A stretch of 64,000 nucleotides of DNA. Source: Thermoleophilales bacterium (lineage in GTDB: Bacteria > Actinomycetota > Thermoleophilia > Solirubrobacterales > 70-9). The notes beneath the pieces were generated by a model. That model worked only from the letters and a program-made list of their open reading frames with translations. It was not told the origin of the DNA and searched no databases. A program made the translations under genes and the position numbers. Shown one piece after another: positions 25,344-34,806 of this stretch (the stretch's first letter is position 1; each line of letters opens with the position of its first letter). Where the stretch lies: positions 62,001 to 126,000 of the forward strand of contig JACJWY010000003.1 of NCBI GenBank assembly GCA_020636955.1, in the 5' to 3' direction.

Positions 25344-25344
25344 T

Positions 25345-27768
25345 TCATTTTCGCCCTTTCAGGTTCCCTTCGAGAGCAACCGCGAGGGCATCTCCGACTT
25401 TATCGGCATAACAGAAATCGACGTCTGCCCGCTCGTATTCGGGAATCTCCTCGACGTCGCCCTGATTGCGACCGGGCAGGATGACGATCTTGATCCCCGC
25501 CCTTTGCGCGGCCAGTGATTTTTCCTTGACCCCGCCGATCGGCAGGACCTGACCGGTCAGGGTCACCTCGCCGGTCATCGCGACGTCGTTGCGAACCGGC
25601 CGGCCGGTTATCTGGGAGACCAGGGCGACCGTGATCGCGACCCCGGCCGACGGCCCGTCCTTCGGCACCGCGCCGGCGGGTACGTGGATGTGGAGGTCGT
25701 GGGTGGCGAACCATTTCTCGTCGAGTCCGGGTGCCAGGTCGCGGGCATTCGCGCGAACATAGGACAGCGCCGCCTGCGCGGACTCGCGCATCACCTCACC
25801 GAGCTGGCCGGTGATGACGAGCTGGCCGTTGCCCGGCATGGCGGTGGCCTCGATGAACAGCACGTCGCCGCCGGTCGGGGTCCAGGCCAGGCCGGTTGAG
25901 ACCCCGGGCGCCTTGGTCCTCCGCCTGGTCTCGGAGAACACGCGTCGCCGGCCGAGCAGCTCGCGGACCTTCTTGCCGGAGACCTTGACCTTCTTTGCCT
26001 TGCCGCCCTTTTCGGCGACGGTGCGGGCGACCTTGCGGCAAACCGTGCCGATCTCCCGTTCGAGGTTCCTCACCCCTGCTTCCCGGGTGTACTCCTCGAT
26101 GATCGCAGTCAGGGCCGGATCCGTGAAAGAGATTTGGGAAGGCTTCAGGCCGTTCGCCTTGATCTGCCGCGGCACGAGGTAGCGACGGGCGATGTGACGT
26201 TTCTCGTCGGCCGTATAGCCGGCCAGCTGGATCACTTCCATGCGGTCCCGGAGCGGGCCGGGAATCGTGTCGAGCACATTCGCGGTGGCGATGAACATGA
26301 CTTCGGAAAGATCGAAGGGCATGTCGAGATAGTGGTCCCGGAAGGAACCGTTCTGGGCCGGATCGAGAACTTCGAGCATCGCCGATGACGGGTCGCCCCG
26401 AAAGTCCGAACCCATCTTGTCGATTTCATCGATCATGAAGACCGGATTTCTCGATCCGGCGTCGCGGAGTGCCCGCACGATGGTTCCCGGCATGGCGCCG
26501 ATGTAGGTGCGCCGATGGCCCCTGATCTCGGCTTCGTCACGGACGCCGCCGACCGAGATCCGCTCGAATTCGCGACCGAGCGCCCGGGCGATCGACTGCC
26601 CGAGGCTGGTCTTGCCGACCCCGGGGGGTCCGACAAAACAAAGGATCGGGCCGGGAGAGGAGGGATTCAGCTTGCGGACCGCCAGGTACTCGAGGATCCG
26701 GTCCTTGATTTTCTCCATGTCGTAGTGGTCGGCGTCGAGGACCTCGCGCGCATGTTCGATGTCGAGGTTGTCTTCGGTCTGCTTTGACCAGGGCAGGTCG
26801 ACCAGCCATTCGAGGTAAGTCCGGATGACCCCGTGCTCGGCGGCGGCGGGTGGCAGCTTCTCGAGCCTGGACAGCTCGCGTTCGGCCGCCTGATGGGCCG
26901 CTTCCGGCAACTTCGCCGCTTCGATCCGCTCGCGGAGTTCGTTGATCTCGGCGACCTGCTCGTCTTCCTCGCCCAGTTCTGCCTGGATCGCCTTCAGCTG
27001 TTCCCGCAGGAAATATTCACGCTGCCCCTTGTCGATCGAGGACTGCACCTCCGACTGGATCTGTGATCCGAGCTGGATCACTTCGAGTTCCCGGGCGAGG
27101 ATCTCGGAAAGCATGCGCAGTCTTTTCGCGACGTCGACCTCCTCGAGCAGGAGCTGCTTCTCCTCGGTCGATATCCGCAGGGCCCCGGCAATCAGATGCG
27201 AAAGGGCCGACGGATCTTCCACATTGCTCACCGCCAGCTGCAGCTCTTCCGGCAGGTAGGGAATCTGTTCGATGATGTCGGAGAAGGTTTTCTGGACGTT
27301 GCGGGTCAGGGCCTCGAGCTCGGGAGTCGCGTCGACGATGTCCGGCATCTCGGTGATCCGGGCAACCAGGTAGGGCTTCTCGGTCACGTAGTCGCCGAGG
27401 CGGACCCGCTGGCTGCCCTGCACCAGGACCCGGATCGTCCCGTCCGGAACCTTGAGCATCCGGGTGACAATGCCGACCACGCCGACGTCGTGGAGCTGCC
27501 CGGGGCTGGGGGTGTCTTCTTCCGGATCGCGGGACGCAACCATGACGAGCATGCGGTTGCCTCCAAGGACATCGTCAACCAGCTTGATCGAGCGTTCCTG
27601 CCCCACCCCGAGCGGGGCCAGCGTGTCGGGGTAGGCGACGGTGTCACGCAACGGCAGCACCGGCATCGCCTCGGGCAGCTCGTGTTCGCCCCTCAGGGCC
27701 TCTTCAACCTCGTCGTCGCTACCGGTGACGACTTCGAGAACCGGCACGGCTTCGCCGGAGTCAGCCAT
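25345..27768 (-). CDS. lon: ATP-dependent protease Lon
   Basis: This 807-residue AAA+ protease has an N-terminal substrate domain starting MPVLPLRDTVAYPDTLAPL (about 35), Walker A GPPGVGKTS (about 378-386), Walker B VFMIDEIDKM, and the Lon peptidase domain with catalytic Ser in PKDGPSAGVA (about 706) and Lys in GGVKEKSLAA (about 745). It degrades misfolded and regulatory proteins in the cytoplasm. It overlaps the hsp20 gene by 8 bases, so chaperone and protease are co-translated. Confidence 0.97.
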   Translation of the reverse strand: MADSGEAVPVLEVVTGSDDEVEEALRGEHELPEAMPVLPLRDTVAYPDTLAPLGVGQERSIKLVDDVLGGNRMLVMVASRDPEEDTPSPGQLHDVGVVGIVTRMLKVPDGTIRVLVQGSQRVRLGDYVTEKPYLVARITEMPDIVDATPELEALTRNVQKTFSDIIEQIPYLPEELQLAVSNVEDPSALSHLIAGALRISTEEKQLLLEEVDVAKRLRMLSEILARELEVIQLGSQIQSEVQSSIDKGQREYFLREQLKAIQAELGEEDEQVAEINELRERIEAAKLPEAAHQAAERELSRLEKLPPAAAEHGVIRTYLEWLVDLPWSKQTEDNLDIEHAREVLDADHYDMEKIKDRILEYLAVRKLNPSSPGPILCFVGPPGVGKTSLGQSIARALGREFERISVGGVRDEAEIRGHRRTYIGAMPGTIVRALRDAGSRNPVFMIDEIDKMGSDFRGDPSSAMLEVLDPAQNGSFRDHYLDMPFDLSEVMFIATANVLDTIPGPLRDRMEVIQLAGYTADEKRHIARRYLVPRQIKANGLKPSQISFTDPALTAIIEEYTREAGVRNLEREIGTVCRKVARTVAEKGGKAKKVKVSGKKVRELLGRRRVFSETRRRTKAPGVSTGLAWTPTGGDVLFIEATAMPGNGQLVITGQLGEVMRESAQAALSYVRANARDLAPGLDEKWFATHDLHIHVPAGAVPKDGPSAGVAITVALVSQITGRPVRNDVAMTGEVTLTGQVLPIGGVKEKSLAAQRAGIKIVILPGRNQGDVEEIPEYERADVDFCYADKVGDALAVALEGNLKGRK

Positions 27769-28228
27769 CGATCAGGCGCCCCTTGCGGGACCGGTCTACC
27801 GGCACCTGCCGGGTTTCTTCGGTTTCCTCGCGCAGGGGCAGTTCGACCCGCAGGACTCCGTCGTCATAGGTGGCGTTTGCGCGCTCCGAATCGACATCGA
27901 CCTGGAGTTCGATGATGTGGCGGAAGGGACCGGTGGGAATCTCCACCTGCTGATAGACCCTGCCCTCGGTTTCCTGCACGGGACGTTCGCCGACGATCGT
28001 CAGTTGCCGTCCGCTCACCTCGATGCCCACGCTGGAAAGGTCGATTCCGGCCAGGTCGCATTTGACCACCGCCCGCTGCGGATCACCGCTGTAATAGACG
28101 TCGACGTTCGGGGAAAAGCCGCTGGCACGCCGGCTGATGTAGGTGGCACGGTTCCAGGTGCCGCCCAGAATCTCGTCCATCTCCCGGCGCATCCGGGCGA
28201 AGTTCGCAAAGAGGTCACGTTCTGACAT
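27761..28228 (-). CDS. Small heat-shock protein Hsp20 (alpha-crystallin family)
   Basis: The 155-residue protein has an N-terminal arm (NFARMRREMDEILGG), an alpha-crystallin domain at about 45-135 (PNVDVYYSGDPQRAVVKCDL, then GIEVSGRQLTIVGERP and DGVLRVELPL) and a short tail. Such chaperones hold unfolding proteins for refolding or, here plausibly, for Lon. It overlaps lon by 8 bases. A clean promoter lies just upstream; no CIRCE or HspR-type repeat is visible. Confidence 0.93.
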   Translation of the reverse strand: MSERDLFANFARMRREMDEILGGTWNRATYISRRASGFSPNVDVYYSGDPQRAVVKCDLAGIDLSSVGIEVSGRQLTIVGERPVQETEGRVYQQVEIPTGPFRHIIELQVDVDSERANATYDDGVLRVELPLREETEETRQVPVDRSRKGRLIDG

Positions 28229-28236
28229 GGCTTCGA

Positions 28237-28265
28237 AGCTTAGTAACGGTCGGTCGTGAGCTCAA
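28237..28265 (-). promoter_or_regulatory. Promoter of hsp20-lon
   Basis: On the minus strand TTGAGC (28260-28265) and TAAGCT (28237-28242) are separated by 17 bases, close to the vegetative sigma-70 pattern. The segment lies between the MBL gene stop and the hsp20 ATG at 28228. No heat-shock repeat overlaps it. Confidence 0.5.
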
Positions 28266-28276
28266 CCAGGGCGGAA

Positions 28277-29068
28277 TCAGACCTCTACTTCGAGGCCTTC
28301 CCGGGCCACCCGGACCGGACCTTCGAAGACGGAGCTTGCTTCGGCAACCGCCCAGTCGGGATCGAGTTCGTCCGAGATGTGGGTCAGGATCAGTTCCCTG
28401 GCCCCGGCCAGCTTCGCGTGCTCGCCGGCTTCGGAGGGAGTGAGGTGCCCGCGCATCCCGATTCGCTCCGGGCGCGGCAGCGTGGATTCGGCGATCAGGA
28501 GGTCGGTGCCCTGGGCGAGCTCGACCAGAGCCGGGTTGGGGCAGCAATCAGCTCCATAGGTGATCCTGGAACCGGTCGGCCCAGTCAGGTCCATCGCGTA
28601 GGTGGTGATGTAGTGGGGAACCTCGGTGAAACCGATCGAGAAGGGTCCGATTTCCAGTTTGTCCTCCGGGTCGTACTCGGTCGTCTCGAAAGCGTCATCG
28701 AAGAGATTCCCGGTTCCCCAGGCATCCGAGACCCGGTTGAAGAACTCGATCGCGCCCGGCGGCACAAACAGCTGCGGCCGGGCCGGGCTGTCGGTGCCTG
28801 GCCACCGGTCAACCGGCACCGGTTGCTGCCGGGGAGCGAACTTCAAGGCGAAACCGTAGGGAATCAGGTCGATGATGTGATCGACGTGATGATGGGAGAT
28901 GACGATCGCGTCGACGTCGACGTAATCGATGTACTGGCGCAGTTTCCCGAACACGCCGTTGCCGCAGTCGAGCAACAGAGTCGTGTCACCTTCGGTTACC
29001 AGGTACCCGCTGCACGCACCGCCGGCGTCCTGCCATGCGGGTGACTTGCCCAGCACGGTCAGCTTCAT
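28277..29068 (-). CDS. Metallo-beta-lactamase-fold hydrolase (RNase Z-like)
   Basis: This 263-residue MBL-fold protein has the zinc motif ISHHHVDHI (about 61-69), further ligands in TYGADCCPNPALVEL and HLTPSEAGEHAKL, and an LTHISDELD end strand. LLLDCGNGVFGKL near the N-terminus is characteristic of the ElaC/RNase Z-like and cyclic-nucleotide phosphodiesterase-like branch. Cytoplasmic; the substrate cannot be named. It ends 8 bases before the hsp20 promoter region. Confidence 0.85.
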   Translation of the reverse strand: MKLTVLGKSPAWQDAGGACSGYLVTEGDTTLLLDCGNGVFGKLRQYIDYVDVDAIVISHHHVDHIIDLIPYGFALKFAPRQQPVPVDRWPGTDSPARPQLFVPPGAIEFFNRVSDAWGTGNLFDDAFETTEYDPEDKLEIGPFSIGFTEVPHYITTYAMDLTGPTGSRITYGADCCPNPALVELAQGTDLLIAESTLPRPERIGMRGHLTPSEAGEHAKLAGARELILTHISDELDPDWAVAEASSVFEGPVRVAREGLEVEV

Positions 29069-29219
29069 GGCCGCGAACCGTCTTCGTTCATCAACCTGAT
29101 GCTACTCGGCAGCACCCGAAACGGAGCCAGCCCGGCGGTAGGTGAATGAGAGCGGGCAATGTGACGCCGGTTCCTGCCGGACCGGTCGGCCGGCGACCTT
29201 GCGACCGGTCCGGGAGCGG

Positions 29220-29411
29220 CTAGACCCGGTCGGCCCAGCGGGGCGGGCGGAGCAGCAGCATCGGCTGGCGAGGCGGGACGAGCCCCTCGGGGCGACTCTC
29301 GCGGAAAGTGCCGCATGGCTCTTCCAGCTCGAGTGCGCAGAGCATCTTCTGGCGGAAGTAGCAGTCTTCGCAGGAGGGATTTTTCTTTTTCGCCCGGGCC
29401 ACTGGCGGCAT
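29220..29411 (-). CDS. Small cysteine-motif protein (63 residues)
   Basis: The C-terminal 63 residues of a longer open frame look like a real gene: MPPVARAKKKNPSCEDCYFR, then a C-x2-C...LCAL...PCGTFR pattern suggesting one zinc knuckle or iron site, and a conserved-looking PEGLVPPRQPMLLLR end. I recall similar very small actinobacterial proteins with CxxCYFRQxxLC, without known function. The start at 29411 is chosen because the motif begins there and upstream sequence is unlike a protein. It lies alone between the MBL gene and the divergent GDPD gene. Confidence 0.6.
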   Translation of the reverse strand: MPPVARAKKKNPSCEDCYFRQKMLCALELEEPCGTFRESRPEGLVPPRQPMLLLRPPRWADRV

Positions 29412-29626
29412 CCAAGCAGGACCGGCTGTGCGCGGTCGGCGGCGATTCCGCAAATCGCAGGAATCTTGATTCACAACTCTGCAACAAGCCCCGCATTTTG
29501 CGGTGGCTCTCCCATCCTCGGGGGGGCGAGTTCTTCCCCGGGGTGCCTGATGCACCATCCCCGGATATCCTTGCTGAGCGAGGAGGGGTCCGGTCCGGGC
29601 CCGAGGGTCCGAAATAGGGGGTTCCG

Positions 29627-31951
29627 ATGAGGTTGAGGTTTATTGCTCTGATGGTGTCGATGGTGGCGCTGGCCAGCGCTGCCGCGACCGCGTCCGCCTC
29701 CCCCTGGATTCACGCTCATCGTGGCGGCCCGATCGAAAATGGCCGGAGCTCGATGCCGGAGAACTCGATGCCGGCGTTCCGTCAGTCCGCGGCCCGCGGC
29801 TTCATCCTCGAGGCTGACGTGAAGCTGACCTCGGACAAGGTGCCGGTGATCATCCACGACGACACTCTCGACCGAACCACAAACTGCTCCGGACCGGTCG
29901 AGGACAAGTCGCTCGCCCAGATCGGGAAATGCCAGATCGACGTGATCGGCATCGACGACAAGGCGATCGATCTTCCTGCCGGTGACAGGCGCCGCACGAC
30001 GATCCCGACCCTTGCCGGCCTGCTTGCCCTGCTCCGCAAGACGGGCGCCACCGCGAATATCGAGATAAAGAACCTGCCAACCGATAATGATTTCGATCCC
30101 ACCTATCAGTACGCCGAGATCGTCGCCCGGGCAATCATGTCTTCCGGTGTGCCTTCCTCGCAGGTGATCATCCAGTCGTTCTTCATGCCGAACCTGGTCC
30201 GCTTCCATTCGGTCGATCCGGATCCGCAGACCTCTTTCCTGACCCTCAACGCAATCAATTCCGCCGGCCTGACCAATGCGGTCAACAACGGAATCGACTG
30301 GGTCTCTCCCGAATGGCCGGTCGACCAGGACTTCGTGTCCGCGGCGCACCACGCCGGGGTCCAGGTTGTGCCCTGGACGGTCGATGACGCCGCCAGCGTC
30401 AGATCGGCAACCGCGATGGGAGTCGACGCGATCATCACCAACGATCCGATGATGGCCCGCAAGCAGGTCGCGAGGGTTGCGCCGCCCCTGGACGCGATCC
30501 CGAAGGCGCCGTCACTGAAATCCTGTAATGCCACCTTTGCCCGAGACACGCGCCGGCCGGCGAAGGCGATGTTGAAGAACAAGTTCGCCCGGCGCGGTCC
30601 GCGGGTCTTCGCGATGCAGTTCAAGCAGGAAGCCCGGCACATCAAGTCCTACTCGAGCTTCCGCAAGAAGATCGAGTGCATGATCCGCAAGTGGGTCGTG
30701 CCCCACAAGGCAAAGGGCCGGCCGAACGTGGTCGCCTTCAACGAGGACATCGGCCTGATGACACTTGGCACCGGTTCGAGGGGTGCCGCGGCCCGCGCAG
30801 CCTTTGCGGATCCCGCTTCGGTCACCGCCTGCACCAACGTGGCGCCGCCCTGCCGGGCAATCTTCGCTCTGAGTCAGGTGACCGCGGCCTACGGCGGACC
30901 GCTCGCCGAATACGGCTCAAGGTTCACGATGAGCGGACTCTCCCGGGGATTCGTGGGTGCCACCGACACCGACGCCCGTGGCTGGATGCAGGTTTTCTCC
31001 GACATGGCCCGCCGCTACGGGATCTACATAGTCGGTTCGAACACCCAGCCCCGGTTCCGCGAATCGCAGGACCCGGCCGAGATCGCCCTCTTCCGCGACC
31101 CCGACCTGCCGACGCCGAAGAGCGTCTATGTGGCGACCGGGCCGGAGGTCTACAACGAGGCCTTCATGTGGGGCCCGAAACTGGTTACGCGTGAGGGCCC
31201 GAGGCCGCTCCGCAACGTGGTGGCCAGGAACCTGAAGGTTCCGTTGACCTCGATCGAGGTCGGTCTCGGTCTGACCGCCGGCCCGAAGTCGGGATCCGAT
31301 GCGATCGCCAACCTGCGGCCGTACCGTCTTCCGGGCACCAAGGCCCGGGTCGGGTTCGCGACCAGCCTGCCGGCCTTTCAGTTCGGCTATGACCTGGGCG
31401 GCCGGATTTCGGGCGGCAAGCCTTGCGCTGACGTAAGCGTGACCTACATGCGCTGCCTCAGCCACCTCGGCACCAACCTGGTCATGCAGGATGAAGCCAA
31501 TCCGGGCGAGTGGGCAACGCCGGCCGGTACCTACTGGCAGCCGCTCGACTGGATGGGTTCGACCTGGCGATCGGTCGTCGATCCCGGAGTCAAGTTCACC
31601 TACAACGTGACCCCGCACATGGTCGGCAACCTGGGCGACCTTCCGTTCGACGGACAGACCGCGATAACGCAGCGCGGCCTGATCGGAAAGAAGAAGTGCA
31701 ATTACGTGGGTGACCGCAAGCTGCTGGCTGAAGACTCACGGTCATACCGGCGCTACGCCGGACCCAAACGCCAGTTCATCACCCTGGCCCCCTGGGTTCG
31801 CAAGGACGGTCCCCGCGCCCAGCTCCGAAAGACTGGCGCGGCCCTGATCGCGGCCAGCGGATCGAAGCTGGAGAACCGCTACCTGGAAACGGCGGCGATC
31901 GCAGACCTGCCCTTCCCGCCGAAGAAGAAGCGCGCCAACTGCATCAGCTGA
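29627..31951 (+). CDS. Secreted GDPD - nitrilase-like fusion protein
   Basis: This 774-residue protein has a signal peptide (MRLRFIALMVSMVALASAAA). A glycerophosphodiester phosphodiesterase domain covers about 25-285: HAHRGG, PENSMPAF, EADVKLTSDKVPVIIHDDTLDRTT and a final GVDAIITNDP. From about 315 a second domain looks like the carbon-nitrogen hydrolase fold: VVAFNEDIG (putative Glu), a GPKLVTREGPRPLRN segment (putative Lys), and GGKPCADVSVTYMRCL (putative Cys) followed by LVMQDEANPG. GDPD releases sn-glycerol-3-phosphate from deacylated lipids; the second domain's substrate is unknown. A GGGGG ribosome site precedes the ATG. Both assignments rest on motif recognition only; the second is weaker. 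Confidence 0.75.
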   Translation: MRLRFIALMVSMVALASAAATASASPWIHAHRGGPIENGRSSMPENSMPAFRQSAARGFILEADVKLTSDKVPVIIHDDTLDRTTNCSGPVEDKSLAQIGKCQIDVIGIDDKAIDLPAGDRRRTTIPTLAGLLALLRKTGATANIEIKNLPTDNDFDPTYQYAEIVARAIMSSGVPSSQVIIQSFFMPNLVRFHSVDPDPQTSFLTLNAINSAGLTNAVNNGIDWVSPEWPVDQDFVSAAHHAGVQVVPWTVDDAASVRSATAMGVDAIITNDPMMARKQVARVAPPLDAIPKAPSLKSCNATFARDTRRPAKAMLKNKFARRGPRVFAMQFKQEARHIKSYSSFRKKIECMIRKWVVPHKAKGRPNVVAFNEDIGLMTLGTGSRGAAARAAFADPASVTACTNVAPPCRAIFALSQVTAAYGGPLAEYGSRFTMSGLSRGFVGATDTDARGWMQVFSDMARRYGIYIVGSNTQPRFRESQDPAEIALFRDPDLPTPKSVYVATGPEVYNEAFMWGPKLVTREGPRPLRNVVARNLKVPLTSIEVGLGLTAGPKSGSDAIANLRPYRLPGTKARVGFATSLPAFQFGYDLGGRISGGKPCADVSVTYMRCLSHLGTNLVMQDEANPGEWATPAGTYWQPLDWMGSTWRSVVDPGVKFTYNVTPHMVGNLGDLPFDGQTAITQRGLIGKKKCNYVGDRKLLAEDSRSYRRYAGPKRQFITLAPWVRKDGPRAQLRKTGAALIAASGSKLENRYLETAAIADLPFPPKKKRANCIS

Positions 31952-32019
31952 CCCGGCGTCGGTGCCAACGCCGCGGGGCGCCTGCTTACGCCTCGGGGCC
32001 GGGTGACCCCCGAAGCTGG

Positions 32020-32373
32020 CCAACCCGTCGCGCCTTTTCGCGCTGGGGTAGTGCTCACGCCGTGGGGGTTGGCATGCATCCCCGGGGCCCTTGGACTCGC
32101 TGCGCTCGTCCGCGGGGAGTCCCCGGGGACGCATGCCAACCCCCACGGCTGCACCAACCCTGCCCCGCAGCCCCGATCCGGGACCCCGGACCCACAACCC
32201 CGGATCCGGGACAAAGGTGCCGCAGGTTTACCCCCGATTTGGGGGGTAAACCTGCGGCACCGTCGCACTACCACTGCGGCACCTGGCGCGATCAGCTCTG
32301 ATCGGACCAACCTCGGCGCTCCAAGGCAGATTCCCGCGACTCCACTAACCCTTCAGCGGGTCGTGCCCAGGGG

Positions 32374-32374
<1 letters not shown>
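32020..32374. repeat. Structured intergenic repeat, copy 2
   Basis: This is the second copy of the element at 24286-24682, in the same orientation, filling most of the gap between the convergent GDPD and ahcY genes. Hairpin 1 spans 32059-32149 (arms about 29 bases starting GCCGTGGGGGTTGG). Hairpin 2 spans 32216-32261 with a perfect 20-bp stem (GGTGCCGCAGGTTTACCCCC and complement), longer than the 14-bp version in copy 1. The remaining gap, 31952-32019, holds nothing else recognised. Element ends are approximate. Confidence 0.8.
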
Positions 32375-33843
<1,469 letters not shown>

Positions 33844-33899
33844 GCTGGGTGCCTTGCTCCTTCGGTGCGGGAATCGGTCACGCTACCATTCCAGAGGCA

Positions 33900-34541
33900 A
33901 TGGGATCGTCCGAACGCACCGAAAGACTCGCCGCTTCTCCTGATCTTTTCGAGAACCGCCTGCTCAATTTCTTCTCGCGGGTTCACCCCGTCGTTCCTCT
34001 GCTGATTTACGGACCGGTAATCATTTTGCTGGTCTGGCTGGGGGTTGACCGCGGATTGTCGGCCCTTTCGACAATCGGCCTTTTCGTCGCGGGCCTGGCG
34101 ATCTGGACTCTCTCCGAATACTGGCTTCACCGGCTGCTTTTCCACTGGACGCCCAAGTTCAGGGGAGGCGACAAGATCAACTTCATCATCCACGGGGTTC
34201 ACCATGACCACCCGAACGACAAGATGAGGCTGGTCATGCCGCCGGCCGCCAGCATTCCTCTCGCCCTGATCTTCTATGCGGCTTTCATGCTGATTTTCGG
34301 CGCCCCGTACGGTTTCGTCCTGTTCGGGGGTTTCCTGACCGGTTACCTCGGCTACGACTACACGCATTACTACCTTCATCACTTCGTGCCAAAATCGAAG
34401 GTCGGCAAGAAGGTGCGCGAGCACCATATGCGCCATCACTTCCAGGACCATCACTACGGCTACGGCGTTTCCAGCCCGCTCTGGGATCACGTCTTCCGTA
34501 CCGTGCCCCGGTCGCGTGGCGCGGACCGCAAGGGTTCCTGA
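33900..34541 (+). CDS. Sterol desaturase/fatty-acid hydroxylase family membrane protein
   Basis: The 213-residue protein has about four hydrophobic helices and the di-iron histidine clusters of the fatty acid hydroxylase superfamily: HRLLFHW, HGVHHDHP, YYLHHF and HHMRHHFQDHHYGYGVSSPLWD. It probably hydroxylates or desaturates a lipid acyl chain or carotenoid, in the membrane. Start ATG 33900 has GAGG just upstream; an open frame back to 33849 would overlap the ahcY promoter region. Confidence 0.88.
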   Translation: MGSSERTERLAASPDLFENRLLNFFSRVHPVVPLLIYGPVIILLVWLGVDRGLSALSTIGLFVAGLAIWTLSEYWLHRLLFHWTPKFRGGDKINFIIHGVHHDHPNDKMRLVMPPAASIPLALIFYAAFMLIFGAPYGFVLFGGFLTGYLGYDYTHYYLHHFVPKSKVGKKVREHHMRHHFQDHHYGYGVSSPLWDHVFRTVPRSRGADRKGS

Positions 34542-34806
34542 ACCCTCCTTCTGCCTGATTCTGACTCTCCGGGGTTGAACCTTCGGGGTGAAACTTTTGT
34601 CTGGCCGAAGGGTTTGTATTGGTACAGTTTCAAGCCAGTTCTGACCGGCATCTTCGACTCGAAAACGGGTCGGCCCTGCCCGGTGGCTGAAGGACAGGGG
34701 GTCCTCATCCACCGCATGTCAGCACCGCAAGGTTGCTGCGTTGCCGTTTCAGGTCAGAGTCGTCGGGAGCGGCTCTGGTTCGGCCCCACAAAACGCAAGG
34801 AACCAC
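34542..34806. other. Leader/intergenic region before the anchor-A surface protein
   Basis: The 265 bases hold no gene I can support. A loose promoter-like pair (TTGTCT, 17 bases, TGGTAC) lies near 34596-34625, leaving a leader of about 170 bases with a CCGGTGG...CCACCG hairpin-like segment. No riboswitch class I know fits. Confidence 0.45.

Noticed and set aside
29065..29496. A 143-residue minus-strand frame overlapping the 63-residue cysteine protein
   Set aside because: Arg/Ser/Pro-rich, in another frame; the cysteine motif frame is the better candidate.
33844..33899. SAH riboswitch upstream of ahcY
   Set aside because: The divergent gap is only 56 bases and has no such fold.
34542..34806. 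A riboswitch (c-di-GMP, ydaO or cobalamin type) before the surface protein
   Set aside because: Only a GGGGTGAA-like word matched; the remaining conserved elements are absent.
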